7,225 nucleotides of DNA from Bacteroidales bacterium UBA1253. Lineage in GTDB: Bacteria; Bacteroidota; Bacteroidia; Bacteroidales; Paludibacteraceae. Positions 5,206 to 7,225 of this stretch are shown here, piece after piece (position 1 is the first letter of the stretch; every line of letters starts with the position of its first letter). Where the stretch lies: positions 249-7,473 of the forward strand of contig DBVX01000006.1 in the NCBI GenBank assembly GCA_002308815.1. Direction: 5' to 3'. Position numbers and translations under genes: made by a program. The notes beneath the pieces were generated by a model. It was not told the DNA's origin, did no database searches, and worked only from the letters and a program-made list of their open reading frames with translations.

Positions 5206-7134
5206 ATGGTTCTACATAAGTCCTGTTTGCTGCTGGGCATACTCTTGTTCGCAGGCATTTCCGCCTTCGCGCAGAAACCCATCGAAAATATTCCGCCCGC
5301 AGAAGAGGGGGATGATATCCTCGTGGTGGAGGATGATGCGAATGGTGGTGTCGTGCCCGATTCAGTTATGAGTCCGGAAACGCCCGAAACGGATGCCTTT
5401 GTTGATGAGAATGATGTCTTTGCCGTTGAGGATAATGACAAAGCGGAAGAGGATATGGCGGAGGTGGAGGACTTCCTCGCTTCATACGATGGGGATACGG
5501 CTGTTAGCACGGAAGAATACGATACGGTGGTTGTCAAAGGTGTTCATCCTTTGAAGGAGACCTCGCCTGTTGCTACCGAGTTGTCCATGTGGTCCATCTA
5601 CCTCGCGGGCGGTATGAATGTCTTTGACGGAGATTATACAAGTGAGAAAAAGCACGCTTTCTTCGCCCCCACAGTTTCATTCGGTGCAGCATACCACTTT
5701 ACCAATACGTGGGCTCTAGGTTTGGAGTACAAATACCATCATTACAAGGTGTTCGGTGCTCCCGGACACGCTTCCGTTCTGCTTGACGGTCGCACACACC
5801 AAGGAGGCGGATATATAACATTCGATGTATTTAATTGTTTCCGTCCGCAGAACAAGCACAAACTTTTCGCGCTTGACTTGATTTTAGGTGGCTATGCGTT
5901 CTGGTTCAAAAACGATGTCTTCTATGAGAATATATATAAAGATCCTTCGCAACTCGGTGCTGACTTTAAGTTTAGAAATGTAACGTCGGGGCAAACGCCT
6001 AAGTCAGATGATAAATTTACGTGTTCCGCGATGTTTGTGGGAGGCGCAAGTTTTGAGTTCAACCTCAACCGCAGTATTCAGTTAGGTCTGCGCGCGCTCT
6101 ATAACTACTCCACTACCGACCTCGTTGACGGACGCCCTCGCGGTAACAACAACGATGGTATATTCGATATGGAGGCGTTGATTCGCTATAAGATTGATGC
6201 CGTTGACAAGTCACACACGCGTAACTTCCGCAGCAAAGATGCCCTTCAGGCGATGAATGATGAGGAACCGCGTATGATAGGGAAGGATACCATTTATATC
6301 TACCGCAAGGACACGCTTTACATTATCAGCGATGGCGGTTATGGAAAGATGACCAACACGATGCCCGGTATCAATACCGGTGCAGAGTCCAAGCACGCGT
6401 ACTACGTGGTTTATTTCAACAACGACTCACGCGCGCTTGACAACGCATCCAAGCGGATTATCAGCGAGGCTTCTCAAAAAATGTTGCAGGATTATGACTT
6501 GTATGCTTTGATAGTTGGTTCTTGTGATAATACAGGTACGGCGCAGTACAACAACTGGCTCGCTGTCAGCCGTTCCTACAACGTGGCGCGCGAGATGTCG
6601 CTTGTCAATAGCGTAGAAATGGGACGTATGCATACGGTTGGTAAAGGTATCATCACCGACAACAACCGCAGGAAAGGCTCCTACCGCCCCAACCGTCGTG
6701 TGGAAATCCACTTGCTTACACGGGAGGAATTCGAGCAGGCCAAACAGCTTTACAAGAATCTTGAAAAGAACAAGGAAATCAATAAGGGTGATGCCTTGAA
6801 GAACAAGACATCGAAATCAGGTCAGAAAACTGGTCAGGGTGAAGGACAGAATACAGGCAGCGTGACAATCACCGTTCCGGATGATGTGAATGTGGCTGAC
6901 GGATCACATATTACTGTCCAGAAAGCAACCTCTCTCCAGAATCTGGCGCAGACGCATTATAAAAATTCAAACTGCTGGATTTATCTCTATCTGGTGAATG
7001 GTGATTTTATCTCTTCACCGAGTTATGTGGCGAAAGGAACGACCATCATTCTGCCCCAGCTCACAGAAAAACAACTTAAGATTACTTCGGCGGAGGCAGA
7101 AAAACTTCGTAAACAGTACGTGACCAAGAATTAG
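5206..7134 (+). CDS. OmpA-family outer-membrane protein with divergent C-terminal LysM-like domain
   Basis: A 642-residue envelope protein likely to anchor the outer membrane to peptidoglycan. In order: a signal peptide with H4-K5, a hydrophobic core and an AFA cleavage site before Q23; a very acidic low-complexity stretch (about 33-105); alternating hydrophobic strands suggesting a beta-barrel (about 126-332); a linker with the doubled motif KDTIYIY/RKDTLYI (360-373); an OmpA C-terminal domain (about 397-504); a basic Lys/Gly/Gln linker (about 515-550); and a LysM-like module (about 567-620). In the OmpA domain, D441 and R456 have the 15-residue spacing of the diaminopimelate-binding Asp/Arg pair of Acinetobacter OmpA, and NRRVEI (496-501) closes the domain. 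The usual GHTD reads GSCD. The LysM-like module keeps the ITVQK...SLQNLA...Y...N...I.LP pattern but lacks the common Gly-Asp. I chose ATG 5206; GTG 5200 in frame would add two residues. No partner gene is visible. Confidence 0.88.
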   Translation: MVLHKSCLLLGILLFAGISAFAQKPIENIPPAEEGDDILVVEDDANGGVVPDSVMSPETPETDAFVDENDVFAVEDNDKAEEDMAEVEDFLASYDGDTAVSTEEYDTVVVKGVHPLKETSPVATELSMWSIYLAGGMNVFDGDYTSEKKHAFFAPTVSFGAAYHFTNTWALGLEYKYHHYKVFGAPGHASVLLDGRTHQGGGYITFDVFNCFRPQNKHKLFALDLILGGYAFWFKNDVFYENIYKDPSQLGADFKFRNVTSGQTPKSDDKFTCSAMFVGGASFEFNLNRSIQLGLRALYNYSTTDLVDGRPRGNNNDGIFDMEALIRYKIDAVDKSHTRNFRSKDALQAMNDEEPRMIGKDTIYIYRKDTLYIISDGGYGKMTNTMPGINTGAESKHAYYVVYFNNDSRALDNASKRIISEASQKMLQDYDLYALIVGSCDNTGTAQYNNWLAVSRSYNVAREMSLVNSVEMGRMHTVGKGIITDNNRRKGSYRPNRRVEIHLLTREEFEQAKQLYKNLEKNKEINKGDALKNKTSKSGQKTGQGEGQNTGSVTITVPDDVNVADGSHITVQKATSLQNLAQTHYKNSNCWIYLYLVNGDFISSPSYVAKGTTIILPQLTEKQLKITSAEAEKLRKQYVTKN

Positions 7135-7192
7135 TCCGTACACAACAGTTAGATAGATTGAAAGTCGTTGATGCGGACTGTAAACGCATTGG

Positions 7193-7225
7193 GGTCTCTT
7201 AGCTCAGTTGGTTAGTAGCACCTGA
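7193..7225 (+). tRNA. tRNA gene, 5' half only (isotype not determinable)
   Basis: The last 33 bases match the 5' part of a tRNA: a 7-base acceptor strand GGTCTCT (7193-7199), T8-A9, D-stem GCTC (7202-7205), a D-loop with the conserved A14 and G18-G19 pattern (AGTTGGTTAG), A26 (7220) and the 5' anticodon stem CCTGA (7221-7225). The window stops before the anticodon and the 3' acceptor strand, so neither isotype nor acceptor pairing can be checked. The D-stem return strand reads TAGC instead of GAGC, leaving three pairs plus a C-T mismatch, or a loop one base longer than usual. It lies 58 bases after the OmpA-family stop codon on the same strand. Confidence 0.8.

Noticed and set aside
5082..5537. 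A 151-residue Ser/Thr-rich minus-strand frame across the divergent promoters and the start of the OmpA-family gene
   Set aside because: Its Ser/Thr richness is the complement of the Asp/Glu-rich coding stretch. It covers both promoters and has no recognisable domain.
7171..7189. A sequence resembling the tRNA-Tyr anticodon loop (CTGTAAA), and an ATGCG/CGCAT hairpin after the OmpA-family stop
   Set aside because: The flanking bases do not form the required 5-bp anticodon stem and no acceptor, D or T arms are present. The 5-bp hairpin has a 9-base loop and no T-run, so it is not a convincing terminator either.

Overview
The window looks like chromosomal DNA from a member of the Bacteroidales (Bacteroides/Prevotella-like). 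Three lines of evidence support this. Both divergent promoters fit the Bacteroidetes pattern TTTG-N19/20-TAnnTTTG rather than the E. coli sigma70 pattern. Gene starts have A/T-rich leaders without clear Shine-Dalgarno sequences. The gene content (short-form Pta next to AckA, a UbiA prenyltransferase with two Asp-rich motifs, a long OmpA-family protein) is typical of that order. Genus and species cannot be fixed from the sequence.

Layout: four genes lie on the minus strand and read leftward from about 5070 to the left edge. They are pta (phosphate acetyltransferase, 4965-3964), ackA (acetate kinase, 3898-2705), a GH13 alpha-amylase-like hydrolase (2634-991) and a UbiA-family prenyltransferase (956 to beyond base 1, last residues missing). 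The gaps are 65, 70 and 34 bases. The only convincing promoter for this strand is upstream of pta, so pta-ackA is probably one transcript that may extend into the amylase gene. A strong hairpin directly after the ackA stop could limit that read-through. The gap between amylase and ubiA and the gap between pta and ackA each hold a short array of 7-base tandem units. On the plus strand, a divergent promoter drives a 642-residue OmpA-family envelope protein (5206-7134). The window ends in the 5' half of a tRNA gene (7193-7225), cut before its anticodon.

How the genes work together: Pta and AckA form the acetyl-CoA to acetate pathway that yields ATP in fermenting Bacteroidales. A GH13 enzyme without a signal peptide on the same strand would release sugar from intracellular alpha-glucan, so the cluster could link glycogen or maltodextrin breakdown to acetate formation; that link is inference from gene order. 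The prenyltransferase (membrane lipid or quinone chemistry) and the OmpA protein (outer-membrane to peptidoglycan tethering) have no evident pathway link to the other genes.

I see no mobile element, CRISPR array, toxin-antitoxin pair or defence system. This is largely a core-genome region. The points most worth a second look are the post-ackA hairpin, the two heptamer arrays that overlap gene ends, and the OmpA protein with an added divergent LysM-like C-terminus.
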